Assembly (NCBI GenBank): GCA_002453165.1
Contig: DKGH01000040.1
Location: 1-21,450, forward strand
Origin: Verrucomicrobia bacterium UBA6775
GTDB lineage: Bacteria > Verrucomicrobiota > Verrucomicrobiia > Limisphaerales > UBA1096
Reading direction: 5' to 3'
Length of the DNA stretch: 21,450 bases
The notes beneath the pieces are model-generated. The model saw only the letters and a program-made list of their open reading frames with translations, did not search any database and had not been told where the DNA came from. A program made the position numbers and the translations under genes. Below, piece after piece: positions 1-7,133 of this stretch (the stretch's first letter is position 1; every line of letters begins with the position of its first letter).

Positions 1-2010
1 CTGATCGAGCGCACCGAACAACCGCAGGTGGCCATCCTCAATGACCTCTCCGGCAGCATGCTCACCCGCGATGTCGTGAGCACAAACGAGATCATCACGC
101 GCAGCGAATGGCTGGAGGAACAAACCAAGCGGGAGTACTGGAAACCGCTCGAGACTGGCAGCGAAGTAATGATCGAGTCGTTTGCCGCGCCACCCGATCT
201 CTCGGCCACCAACGCCGTCGCCCAGCCGAGGGAAATCGGCACCGACCTGACCGCCGCACTCAGCGCGTTGATTGAACAGCAGAAAAATCTCAAGGCCGTG
301 CTGATGCTCACCGATGGCGACTGGAATCTTGGGCCGTCACCCATCGGCGTGGCCACACGATTCCGCGACCAGGAAATTCCGATCTACAGCATCGTCACCG
401 GACAGGACCAGCCGATCGCCGACCTTTCGCTGGAGGAAGTCACCGCGCCGGCCTACGGATTGTTCGGCGAACAGATCGCCATCCCCTTCACGATCCAGAG
501 CCATCTGCCGCGTGACGTCTCCACCGAGATCAGCCTGATGAGCAATCGCGAAGTGCTCGCCTCGAAAAAAATCACCCTGCCGGCCAACAGCCGGTTACGC
601 GACTCGATCATGTGGTACCCGCGCGAAGTCGGGGAGTTCAACCTGAGGTTGGACTTCCCGGTCGAGGTGGACGAGGCGTTGCGGGACAACAACTCCGCCG
701 ATTTTCACATCGCCGTGCGCGTCGTGAAACTGAGCGTGCTTGTGGTCGATTCACAGCCGCGCTGGGAATACCGCTTCCTGCGCAATGCCCTCGCCCGCGA
801 CCCCGGCGTCGACCTGAACTGCGTGTTGCTCCACCCGAAAATCGCCCCCGGCGGCGGCCGCGATTATCTCTCCTCCTTCCCCGGGTCGCGCGAGATGCTC
901 TCCCGCTACGACGTAATCTTCCTCGGCGACGTCGGTATCGGCGAACATCAGTTGAGCGAGAGCGACGCCGAGCTAATCAAGGGCCTCGTCGAGCAACAGG
1001 GCAGCGGCCTCGTTTTTATGCCCGGCCGCCGCGGCAACCACCTCTCGTTGATGAACAGCGAACTGAACGAACTCATGCCGGTCGTCCTCGACGACGAACG
1101 CCCGAAGGGCATCGGCATGAACAACGAGTCCGTGCTGACCCTCTCCAACCTTGGCCGCGGCCACCTGCTCACCCGCTTCGATGGCGACGAAATGGTCAAC
1201 GACCAGATCTGGAAAATGCTCCCCGGCTTCTACTGGTCCACCGCCGTTACAAAGAGCCGGCCCGGCACGGAGGTACTCGCCGTGCATTCCGAGCTGCGAA
1301 ACCAGTTCGGCCGCATCCCGCTGCTTGCCATCCGCAACGCCGGCCGAGGCAAGGTGCTGTTCATGGGCACCGACAGCGCGTGGCGATGGAGGCGCGGCGT
1401 GGAGGACAAGTTTCACTACCGGTTCTGGAGTCAGGTCGCCCGCTGGATGGCGCACAAGCGTCACCTCGCCGAGAAGGAGGGAATCCGCCTGAGTTTCACC
1501 CCTGAGACACCCAAGGTCGGCGACCGCGTTTTCATGCAGGCCACCGTCCTCGACGAGGCCGGCTTCCCGCTTGAAGACGGCGAAGTAAACGGCGAAATCA
1601 TATCCCCCGGTGGACAGGGCGAACAACTCGAACTCACCGAGGTCGAGGGCGGCTGGGGCGTCTACAGCACCGAATTCCTCCCGCAGGAAGGCGGAGCGTA
1701 CCAAATTAAAATCGATTCCCCTGAGCACGACCGCGAACTCGAGACCAAAATCGTCGTCTCGCTACCCAAGCGCGAAAAACTGGGTCGCCCGGCCAACCGG
1801 CCCGTGCTGGCCGAGATCGCCTCCATCACCCAGGGCGAAAGTGCCAACACCGACAACCTCGACGAGATCATCCAAAAAATCTCAGTCCTGCCCGAGCCAC
1901 AACCGGCCGAACTCCGCACCCGCCTCTGGAGCAACCCCTGGTGGGGTGGAACCATCCTGCTGTTCCTCGTCATCTACTGGACCGGCCGCAAACTATCCGG
2001 CCTAATCTAA
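1..2010 (+). CDS. VWA / glutamine-amidotransferase-like membrane protein (5' end outside window)
   Basis: The frame is open from base 1, so the N-terminus lies upstream; 669 codons are visible. The first visible residues form the end of a VWA-domain first strand with an intact MIDAS motif (NDLSGSM, visible residues 14-20). The later strand is LMLTDGDWN (about residues 101-109). From about residue 240 (LSVLVVDSQPRWEYRFLRNAL) to about 480 follows a class-I glutamine-amidotransferase-like fold without an obvious catalytic Cys-His pair. It includes RGKVLFMGTDSAWRWRRG, a block typical of this family. A beta-rich region comes next, then one C-terminal membrane helix (WWGGTILLFLVIYW) with a short basic tail. 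Such proteins usually sit in operons with MoxR ATPase, DUF58 and BatA-like genes, so an envelope role is likely, but the substrate is unknown. It shares its architecture with the gene at 4247-7132. Confidence 0.85.
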   Translation: MIERTEQPQVAILNDLSGSMLTRDVVSTNEIITRSEWLEEQTKREYWKPLETGSEVMIESFAAPPDLSATNAVAQPREIGTDLTAALSALIEQQKNLKAVLMLTDGDWNLGPSPIGVATRFRDQEIPIYSIVTGQDQPIADLSLEEVTAPAYGLFGEQIAIPFTIQSHLPRDVSTEISLMSNREVLASKKITLPANSRLRDSIMWYPREVGEFNLRLDFPVEVDEALRDNNSADFHIAVRVVKLSVLVVDSQPRWEYRFLRNALARDPGVDLNCVLLHPKIAPGGGRDYLSSFPGSREMLSRYDVIFLGDVGIGEHQLSESDAELIKGLVEQQGSGLVFMPGRRGNHLSLMNSELNELMPVVLDDERPKGIGMNNESVLTLSNLGRGHLLTRFDGDEMVNDQIWKMLPGFYWSTAVTKSRPGTEVLAVHSELRNQFGRIPLLAIRNAGRGKVLFMGTDSAWRWRRGVEDKFHYRFWSQVARWMAHKRHLAEKEGIRLSFTPETPKVGDRVFMQATVLDEAGFPLEDGEVNGEIISPGGQGEQLELTEVEGGWGVYSTEFLPQEGGAYQIKIDSPEHDRELETKIVVSLPKREKLGRPANRPVLAEIASITQGESANTDNLDEIIQKISVLPEPQPAELRTRLWSNPWWGGTILLFLVIYWTGRKLSGLI

Positions 2011-2014
2011 CCCC

Positions 2015-2026
2015 GCTTGGCCAAGC
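2015..2026. repeat. Palindrome GCTTGGCCAAGC, copy between convergent genes
   Basis: Exact 12-bp palindrome in the 26-bp gap between the VWA gene and the convergent hydrolase gene. With flanking bases it can fold as a 5-bp stem (CGCTT/AAGCG) around a GGCC loop. It could therefore act as a weak bidirectional terminator, but no T-tract follows it. It is one of eight exact copies in the window. Confidence 0.85.
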
Positions 2027-2036
2027 GAGGGTGCGA

Positions 2037-2948
2037 TTAGCGGTCGCGGAGTAGCCACATTTTTAGCGTCCGGTTGATGAACTCCGGTTTGTCGTGGTGC
2101 ACGAAATGCCCTGCGCCCGGAACGGTCACCAGCGTCAGATCCCCGTCGAGCCATTCCCATGTCCGGTTCAGCGCGCCGTGCAACAGCGCCCTGTCATCCA
2201 GCCCGTGGATGAGCAGCACCGGCATTTTCAATCGTACCGGCTCCGAGGTGTCCTCCCTGTACGGGGGGCGTGGATAGTTGCGTTTGTAATAGTTGAGCAT
2301 AGCCGCGAAGTCGGATCGCTTCATTGCCGCGATGTACTTCGCCCGTTTGGCCTCTCCCTTGACCCAACGGGTCAACCGCTCCGCGCTGAGTTTTTCGTGG
2401 GCGCCCGGTTTCTGAAAATTCCGTGCGTACTGGCTGTTGCGCTGCTGATCCGGGTTGTTGGCCAACTCACGGCTCAAACCCTTTGGATGCGGCAGGTTTA
2501 ACACAACCAGGCGATCGGTCATCTCCGGTTTTGCCATGGCAAACTGCCATGCCACCATACCGCCCCAGTCGTGCCCGACGATCACCGCCTTCTTTTCGCC
2601 GGCGTCACGGATCACCGCCGCCACGTCGGAAACCAACCTTGGCATGGCGTACTGATCCAGCCCCTTCGGTTTGTCGCTCCGGTTGTAACCGCGCAAGTCC
2701 ATCGCCACCACGCGGTACGTCGACTGCAGCACCTTGATCTGTTCATTCCACGAATACCAAAAGTCCGGGAAGCCGTGAATCATCACCACCAGCGGTCCCT
2801 TCTCCCCGGCCTTGGCATAATGAATCTTTACGCCGTCATTGTCGGCGTAATGATGGCTGACCTTCGCATCCGCAGCGCGGGCCACCCCGGCAACCGATAA
2901 ACCAAGCGCGACCACGACAGCCAAGTGACGATGGAAAACGGAGTACAT
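2037..2948 (-). CDS. Secreted alpha/beta hydrolase, soluble epoxide hydrolase type
   Basis: 303 aa. An N-terminal signal peptide (hydrophobic core VVVALGLSVAGV, cleavage likely after ARA at about residue 25) exports it. The alpha/beta-hydrolase fold follows. The oxyanion block is HGFPDFW (58-64) and RGYNRSDKP lies at 86-94. The nucleophile elbow is GHDWGG with Asp127, the aspartate being characteristic of epoxide hydrolases and haloalkane dehalogenases rather than serine esterases. The acid is probably in HGLDD (248-252) and the catalytic His is in GAGH (His281). Tyr residues around 220-225 sit in the cap, as expected for epoxide ring activation. HGFP plus the cap tyrosines favour epoxide hydrolase over dehalogenase; the natural substrate is unknown. 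The ATG overlaps a divergent ATG on the plus strand by two bases. No Shine-Dalgarno sequence is visible. Confidence 0.88.
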   Translation of the reverse strand: MYSVFHRHLAVVVALGLSVAGVARAADAKVSHHYADNDGVKIHYAKAGEKGPLVVMIHGFPDFWYSWNEQIKVLQSTYRVVAMDLRGYNRSDKPKGLDQYAMPRLVSDVAAVIRDAGEKKAVIVGHDWGGMVAWQFAMAKPEMTDRLVVLNLPHPKGLSRELANNPDQQRNSQYARNFQKPGAHEKLSAERLTRWVKGEAKRAKYIAAMKRSDFAAMLNYYKRNYPRPPYREDTSEPVRLKMPVLLIHGLDDRALLHGALNRTWEWLDGDLTLVTVPGAGHFVHHDKPEFINRTLKMWLLRDR

Positions 2949-3051
2949 GAGGCCGAAAGGCTGTCCAGCCTCCTCATCCCGGTCAAGTTATTTGCCCGCC
3001 ATCCGACCGGGGGACTTGAAAAAACAGGAGAGCCGCCGAGGATTGGGCAGG

Positions 3052-4083
3052 TTGAACGATCAGTGCACATCGGAGTCACGGCTTGGCCAAGCGCTTGGCC
3101 AAGTGGGGGCGTGTATTCTGCTCTGGCTAACGGCCGGATGCGGGCCAAGCGATGGGGCGTTCAAGAGCAAGGTTTTCTCCGAGGTGCACGTGCTGGGCAG
3201 CCGCGGGAATGCACCGGGGCAGTTCGTCAAGCCGCGGTCGATCGCGGTCGATCGGGACGACAATGTGTATGTCTGCGACATGACCGGGCGCATCCAGAAA
3301 TTTGATCCCGACGGCAATTACCTGCTGCAGTGGCAGATGCCAGAGATCAAGCGCGGCCGACCCAAGGGCATGGCGTGCGATCACGAGGGGAACATCGTGG
3401 TGGTGGAGCCGCACTATTCGCGCATCAACCATTTCACTCCGGAGGGCCGGCTGGTTTCGCAATGGGGCGTGCACGGGCGCGACAGCGGGCAGTTGTCCTT
3501 TCCGCGAGCGGTGGCGGTCGGCGCAGATGGCTCGGCCTATGTGAGTGAATTCCAGATCGTGGAACGCGTGCAGCGGTTTCAACCCGACCGGCAGGCGGTG
3601 CTGTTCGAGGTTCGCGGCGCGGGGCATGCGAAGAGTCAATTCAATCGCGCCGAGGGTTTGTCGCTTTCTCCCTCCGGCGAATTGTTCGTCGCCGACTCGT
3701 GCAATCATCGTGTGCAGGTGTTCCGGACAGACGGCACGTTCGTTCGTGAGTTTGGCCAAGCGGGAAGTGAACGGGGAGAGTTCAGTTACCCGTACGACGT
3801 GCGCGTGGATGAGCAGGGGCGGCAGTACATTTGCGAGTTCGGCAACAGCCGCCTGACGGTGCTGGATTCGGAGGGGGAGGTGCTGGAATTGATCGGCCGA
3901 CCGGGAAGTGCGCCGGGGGAATTCAACAATCCATGGAGCCTCGCGCTCGACTCGCGCGGCAACCTGTACGTGGCCGACTCGCAGAATCATCGCGTGCAAA
4001 AGCTGATCCGCCGCGAGCCGGCGGCGGAGGTTCAAGTTTCAAGTGTGAAGTTTCAAGCCGGCCAAGCTTGGCCTGATGGTTAG
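3052..4083 (+). CDS. Lipoprotein with six NHL repeats (beta-propeller)
   Basis: Six NHL repeats run without gaps and would close a six-bladed propeller. Examples are RSIAVDRDDNVYVCDMTGRI, EGLSLSPSGELFVADSCNHR and WSLALDSRGNLYVADSQNHR. Upstream is a short hydrophobic stretch ending in the lipobox LTAGC, so the propeller is probably lipid-anchored outside the cytoplasmic membrane, binding a protein or carbohydrate. The frame is open back to an ATG at 2947, but that would put 65 residues before the lipobox Cys and overlap the divergent hydrolase start. I therefore prefer the TTG at 3052, with GAGGA nine bases upstream. TTG 3016, TTG 3043 and GTG 3103 are alternatives, so the start is uncertain. 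Two tandem palindromes encode LGQALGQ within the signal sequence. The last residues are encoded by repeat sequence (TTCAAG-rich unit plus GCCAAGCTTGGC), suggesting the original C-terminus was overwritten. Confidence 0.85.
   Translation: MNDQCTSESRLGQALGQVGACILLWLTAGCGPSDGAFKSKVFSEVHVLGSRGNAPGQFVKPRSIAVDRDDNVYVCDMTGRIQKFDPDGNYLLQWQMPEIKRGRPKGMACDHEGNIVVVEPHYSRINHFTPEGRLVSQWGVHGRDSGQLSFPRAVAVGADGSAYVSEFQIVERVQRFQPDRQAVLFEVRGAGHAKSQFNRAEGLSLSPSGELFVADSCNHRVQVFRTDGTFVREFGQAGSERGEFSYPYDVRVDEQGRQYICEFGNSRLTVLDSEGEVLELIGRPGSAPGEFNNPWSLALDSRGNLYVADSQNHRVQKLIRREPAAEVQVSSVKFQAGQAWPDG
3081..3104. repeat. Tandem pair of GCTTGGCCAAGC-type palindromes
   Basis: An exact GCTTGGCCAAGC (3081-3092) is followed directly by GCTTGGCCAAGT (3093-3104), with centres 12 bp apart. 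Both lie in the probable signal-peptide region of the NHL lipoprotein gene and are read as LGQALGQV. It is the only abutting tandem pair in the window. Confidence 0.85.
4031..4057 (+). repeat. TTCAAG-rich repeat, left arm of an inverted pair
   Basis: A 27-bp unit of TTCAAG/GAAG words at the 3' end of the NHL gene. Offset by one base, 22 of 26 positions match the reverse complement of 4207-4232. The two units face each other across about 150 bp that contain a hairpin repeat. Confidence 0.6.
4061..4072. repeat. Inside-out palindrome GCCAAGCTTGGC
   Basis: Exact 12-bp palindrome made of the half-sites of GCTTGGCCAAGC in swapped order. It lies 8 bp before the NHL gene stop codon. A second exact copy is at 21028-21039, also just before a stop codon. 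Confidence 0.75.
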
Positions 4084-4132
4084 AGGTGAAGCGGCGGTGT
4101 TTTAGAGTCACAGCCGGCTGCATTTTTCATTT

Positions 4133-4172
4133 ACCCCCTCACCCTGCCCTCTCCCCCCACGGGAGAGAGGGT
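4133..4172. repeat. Intergenic hairpin repeat, CCCTCACCCTGCCCTCTCCC type
   Basis: A pyrimidine-rich strand (CCCTCACCCTGCCCTCTCCC) is followed by CCCAC and a purine-rich partner (GGGAGAGAGGG). They can form an imperfect stem of about 9-10 bp. This is the familiar 'CCCTCACCCT...GGGAGAGGG' intergenic repeat found in many bacteria (from memory, not searched). It follows the NHL stop by 49 bp and precedes ACTTTTGGG, so it may also terminate transcription. Confidence 0.55.
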
Positions 4173-4206
4173 ACTTTTGGGACAAGATTGCGCGCTCCCC
4201 AGAAAG

Positions 4207-4232
4207 CTTGAATCTTCAATCTTCAAACTTGA
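4207..4232 (-). repeat. TTCAAG-rich repeat, right arm of an inverted pair
   Basis: The reverse complement of this 26-bp unit matches 4032-4057 at 22 of 26 positions. It lies 14 bp before the GTG start of the next gene, so it occupies that gene's upstream region. Confidence 0.6.
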
Positions 4233-4246
4233 GACTCCCCCGGTAG

Positions 4247-7132
4247 GTGAATTTACAAGTGACCCATCCTCTTTGGCTGCTGGCGTTGCCGGTGGCGCTG
4301 GCGTGGGTCAGTTGGCTTGCGTGGAAATCGGATGTTCACATCCAGCGGTGGCGGCGCGTGCTGGCTTATGGCCTGCGAGTGCTGGTGGTGACGGCGGTGG
4401 TGCTCGCCCTCGCCGGGCTCCAGTGGAAAAAACCACAGGACGGGATGAACATCTACTTCCTGATGGATCGCTCGCAAAGCGTCCCCAACGCCGAGCAACA
4501 GGCGGCCCATAGGCTGTTGACCTCGGTCGAAAAACAAAAGAGCGACAAAGCCGGGTTGATGGTGTTCGGCTCGGATGCCGGCATCGAGACTTCGCTCAGC
4601 GCAACGATGCTGGAAACGAACGTCATCCAAACAGTGGTCGGCTCGGATCGGACAGACATCGCGGGTGCGATCCGGCTGGGAACGGCAGCCTTCCCCGAGG
4701 CGGGTCAAAAACGGCTCGTGCTCTTCTCGGACGGCAACGAAAACATCGGCGACGCTGTGCAGGCGGTGATGGCGGCACGGCCGCTGGACGTGTCGGTGGA
4801 TGTCGTGCCATTGAACACGCAGGGCGGCGCGGATGTGGCAGTGCAACGGCTGGCGGTGCCGGGCTCGATCAAGAAGGGCCAGCCGTTTGATGCCAAAATC
4901 TTTGCGTTATCGGACCGCGAGCAACCGGCCACGGTACGGCTGTTTCGCAACGACCAGTTGCTGGGCGAGCAATCGGTGCGCTTGGCCAAGGGCAAGAATC
5001 TGTTCAGTTTCCCCCAGTCGCTTGGCCAAGCGGGGTTTTATTCCTATGAGGTGCAGATCGAGGCAGGCGGCGATCGCGTGCCACAGAATAACCGCGCCTC
5101 CGGCTTTGCCAACGTGCGCGGTGACCCAAGCGTGTTGATCATCTCAGCCGACCCCGCGCAGGACGCGCCGCTGGCCAACGCGTTGCGCGCCACAAATCTC
5201 GAGGTCACGCTGGGCGACCTTTCAGCGCTGCCGGGGTTGCTCGCTGGGCTGCAGACATTCGACACGATTTTCCTAAGTAACATCAACGCCGGCGACCTTG
5301 GCCGGGACGCGATGCTGCTGATCGAGAGCGCGGTGCGGGACTTCGGCATGGGACTGGTCTGCATCGGGGGCGACCAGTCGTTTGCTGCGGGTGGCTACCG
5401 CAACACCCCGCTTGAGCGGACGCTGCCGGTGAGCATGGAACTCGACAGCAAAAAGGTGCTGCCGCCGGGCGCGCTGGTGTTGCTGATGCACGGCATGGAG
5501 TTCAACAATGGAAATCAGGTCGCCCGGCAGTGCGCGATCGGCGTGCTGGACGCGATGGGCCCCAACGATGAACTGGGAATAGTGTTGTGGGATGGACAGG
5601 ATCGCTGGCTGTTCCCCGAGCCGCACCTGCGCAAGGTCGGCGACAAGCAGGAACTCGGCCGGCAAATCATGGGCATGAACCAGGGCGACCTGCCGTCGTT
5701 CGAAAAACTGATGACGATGGGCTACGAGGGGCTCAAGAAATCGACCGCCAGCATCAAGCACATGATCGTCTTCAGCGACGGCGACCCGGGCGGGCCAAGC
5801 GACCAGTTGATGAACAGCATGCGCGCCGACAAGATCACTGTCAGCACCGTGCTCATCGCGGGCCATGCCGGGCCGGAGACCATGATCGAGATCGCCGACA
5901 AGGGCGCCGGGCGGTTTTACAACATCACCAACCCGGCGCAGTTGCCGCAGATTTTCCTCAAGGAAACCGCTGTCATCCTCAAGACGGCGATCTACGAGGA
6001 GCCGTTTTTGCCGCAGCAACGTAGCAGCAGCGAACTGCTGGCAGGGTTCGGCGCGGGCAGCTACCCACAACTACTCGGCTACGTGGCGACCAGCGAAAAA
6101 CCCCGCGCCGAGACACCGCTGCTGACCACACAAGGCGACCCGCTGCTGGCCCACTGGCAATACGGGCTGGGCCGGGCGGTGGCATTCACGTCCGACGCCA
6201 AGGCCAAGTGGGGCAGCAACTGGATCGGTTGGGGCGACTACCAAACTTTCTGGTCGCAAATCGCCAACTGGAGCCTGCGCCGTGTCGAAACCGGCGACCT
6301 CTCGGCCGATGTCGCGATCGAGCAGGGCCGCGGCATCATCAGCGTCGAAGCCATCGACACCGACGGCAATTTCCGCAACTTCCTCGACCTGCAGGCCGTG
6401 GTCGTGAATCCCAAGGGCGAACGCGAACTGGTGCCGCTCACCCAGACGGCTGCCGGCCGTTACGAGGCCGAGTTCGAAACCCGCGAGACCGGCTCGTACC
6501 TCGTTCATTTGCGCGAAATGGAACAGGGCGAGCTGCGGGCCTCACAGGTGATTGGTGCGAACCTCGACCACTCGCCGGAGTTTGCCGAGTCACAGCCGAA
6601 CCTCGCACGGCTCGAGCGCCTGGCCGAAGTCGGCGGCGGCAGGCTGCTCAGTCGCGACTTCGGTGCGGACAACCCGTTCGAGCACGACCGCAGGGAGACC
6701 TTTCAGCCGGTGGACCTGTGGGAGTGGCTGCTAAAGTTCGCTGTGCTGCTGTTCCCGGTGGACGTCGGCGTGCGCCGCATCCAGATCGATCGCGAGGAGT
6801 GGTCACGCTGGATGGCAGGCCTGATGCGCGTGCTGGTTTTCTGGCGACGAAAGGAGAGTTCCAAGCGGGAGGAATCCCTCGCCTCACTCCTGGCCAAGCG
6901 CGACGAGGCGCGGGAGACATTCCGGCGCGAGCAGCCAGGCGCACCAACCGAGCCGGCCCCGGAACTGTTCCAGCCAAGCCAACCGACCAGTGACGACTCA
7001 GCCGAATCAGGCGCATCCGCCACCGCTGTGGCCGAGCCGACGACGACCGAAAACAACCCCGAGCCGGAGGGCGACTCGACCACCAGCCGCCTGCTTGAGG
7101 CCAAGCGCAAGGCGCTTCGCAAAAAGAAATAG
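4247..7132 (+). CDS. Large VWA / glutamine-amidotransferase-like membrane protein
   Basis: 961 aa from a GTG start. The N-terminus MNLQVTHPLWLLALP is characteristic of BatA-like membrane proteins and supports the start. Two membrane helices (about 9-26 and 38-58) are followed by VWA domain 1 with a complete MIDAS (DRSQS, Asp74/Ser76/Ser78) and LVLFSDGNENIGDA (157-170). Then come an Ig-like region (about 197-290) and a GATase-like fold (about 294-400, GLVCIGGDQSFAAGGY). VWA-like domain 2 (about 405-575) has MHGMEFNNG at the MIDAS position. A second GATase-like segment follows (LGRAVAFTSDAKAKWGSNW, 641-659). After the hydrophobic segment WEWLLKFAVLLFPVDVGV (825-842), the tail is a charged, Pro/Glu/Thr-rich linker ending in KRKALRKKK. 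The role is probably a protein-interaction platform at the membrane, but the partner is unknown. Two palindrome copies fall in its coding sequence (4980-4991 and 5020-5031). Confidence 0.88.
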   Translation: MNLQVTHPLWLLALPVALAWVSWLAWKSDVHIQRWRRVLAYGLRVLVVTAVVLALAGLQWKKPQDGMNIYFLMDRSQSVPNAEQQAAHRLLTSVEKQKSDKAGLMVFGSDAGIETSLSATMLETNVIQTVVGSDRTDIAGAIRLGTAAFPEAGQKRLVLFSDGNENIGDAVQAVMAARPLDVSVDVVPLNTQGGADVAVQRLAVPGSIKKGQPFDAKIFALSDREQPATVRLFRNDQLLGEQSVRLAKGKNLFSFPQSLGQAGFYSYEVQIEAGGDRVPQNNRASGFANVRGDPSVLIISADPAQDAPLANALRATNLEVTLGDLSALPGLLAGLQTFDTIFLSNINAGDLGRDAMLLIESAVRDFGMGLVCIGGDQSFAAGGYRNTPLERTLPVSMELDSKKVLPPGALVLLMHGMEFNNGNQVARQCAIGVLDAMGPNDELGIVLWDGQDRWLFPEPHLRKVGDKQELGRQIMGMNQGDLPSFEKLMTMGYEGLKKSTASIKHMIVFSDGDPGGPSDQLMNSMRADKITVSTVLIAGHAGPETMIEIADKGAGRFYNITNPAQLPQIFLKETAVILKTAIYEEPFLPQQRSSSELLAGFGAGSYPQLLGYVATSEKPRAETPLLTTQGDPLLAHWQYGLGRAVAFTSDAKAKWGSNWIGWGDYQTFWSQIANWSLRRVETGDLSADVAIEQGRGIISVEAIDTDGNFRNFLDLQAVVVNPKGERELVPLTQTAAGRYEAEFETRETGSYLVHLREMEQGELRASQVIGANLDHSPEFAESQPNLARLERLAEVGGGRLLSRDFGADNPFEHDRRETFQPVDLWEWLLKFAVLLFPVDVGVRRIQIDREEWSRWMAGLMRVLVFWRRKESSKREESLASLLAKRDEARETFRREQPGAPTEPAPELFQPSQPTSDDSAESGASATAVAEPTTTENNPEPEGDSTTSRLLEAKRKALRKKK
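4980..5031. repeat. Two GCTTGGCCAAG palindromes 40 bp apart
   Basis: GCTTGGCCAAGG at 4980-4991 is read as LAKG. Exact GCTTGGCCAAGC at 5020-5031 is read as SLGQAG. Both lie in the Ig-like region of the VWA protein. Confidence 0.75.
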
Positions 7133-7133
7133 A

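Noticed and set aside
612..1505. Long open frames overlapping the first VWA gene, including an antisense frame at 973-1728
   Set aside because: Arg/Pro-rich or low-complexity translations typical of shadow frames in GC-rich genes; the VWA frame has clear domains.
2458..2465. TTGGCCAA core inside the hydrolase gene
   Set aside because: Flanks (GTTGGCCAAC) do not extend the GCTTGGCCAAGC consensus, and it encodes ordinary residues (LANN); probably chance.
3127..4035. Antisense 302-codon frame across the NHL gene
   Set aside because: No recognisable domain; it mirrors the codon pattern of the six-repeat NHL gene.
4084..4246. Search for a small gene or RNA in the 163-bp gap
   Set aside because: Contents are explained by the hairpin repeat and the right TTCAAG arm; no supported start codon with coding character.
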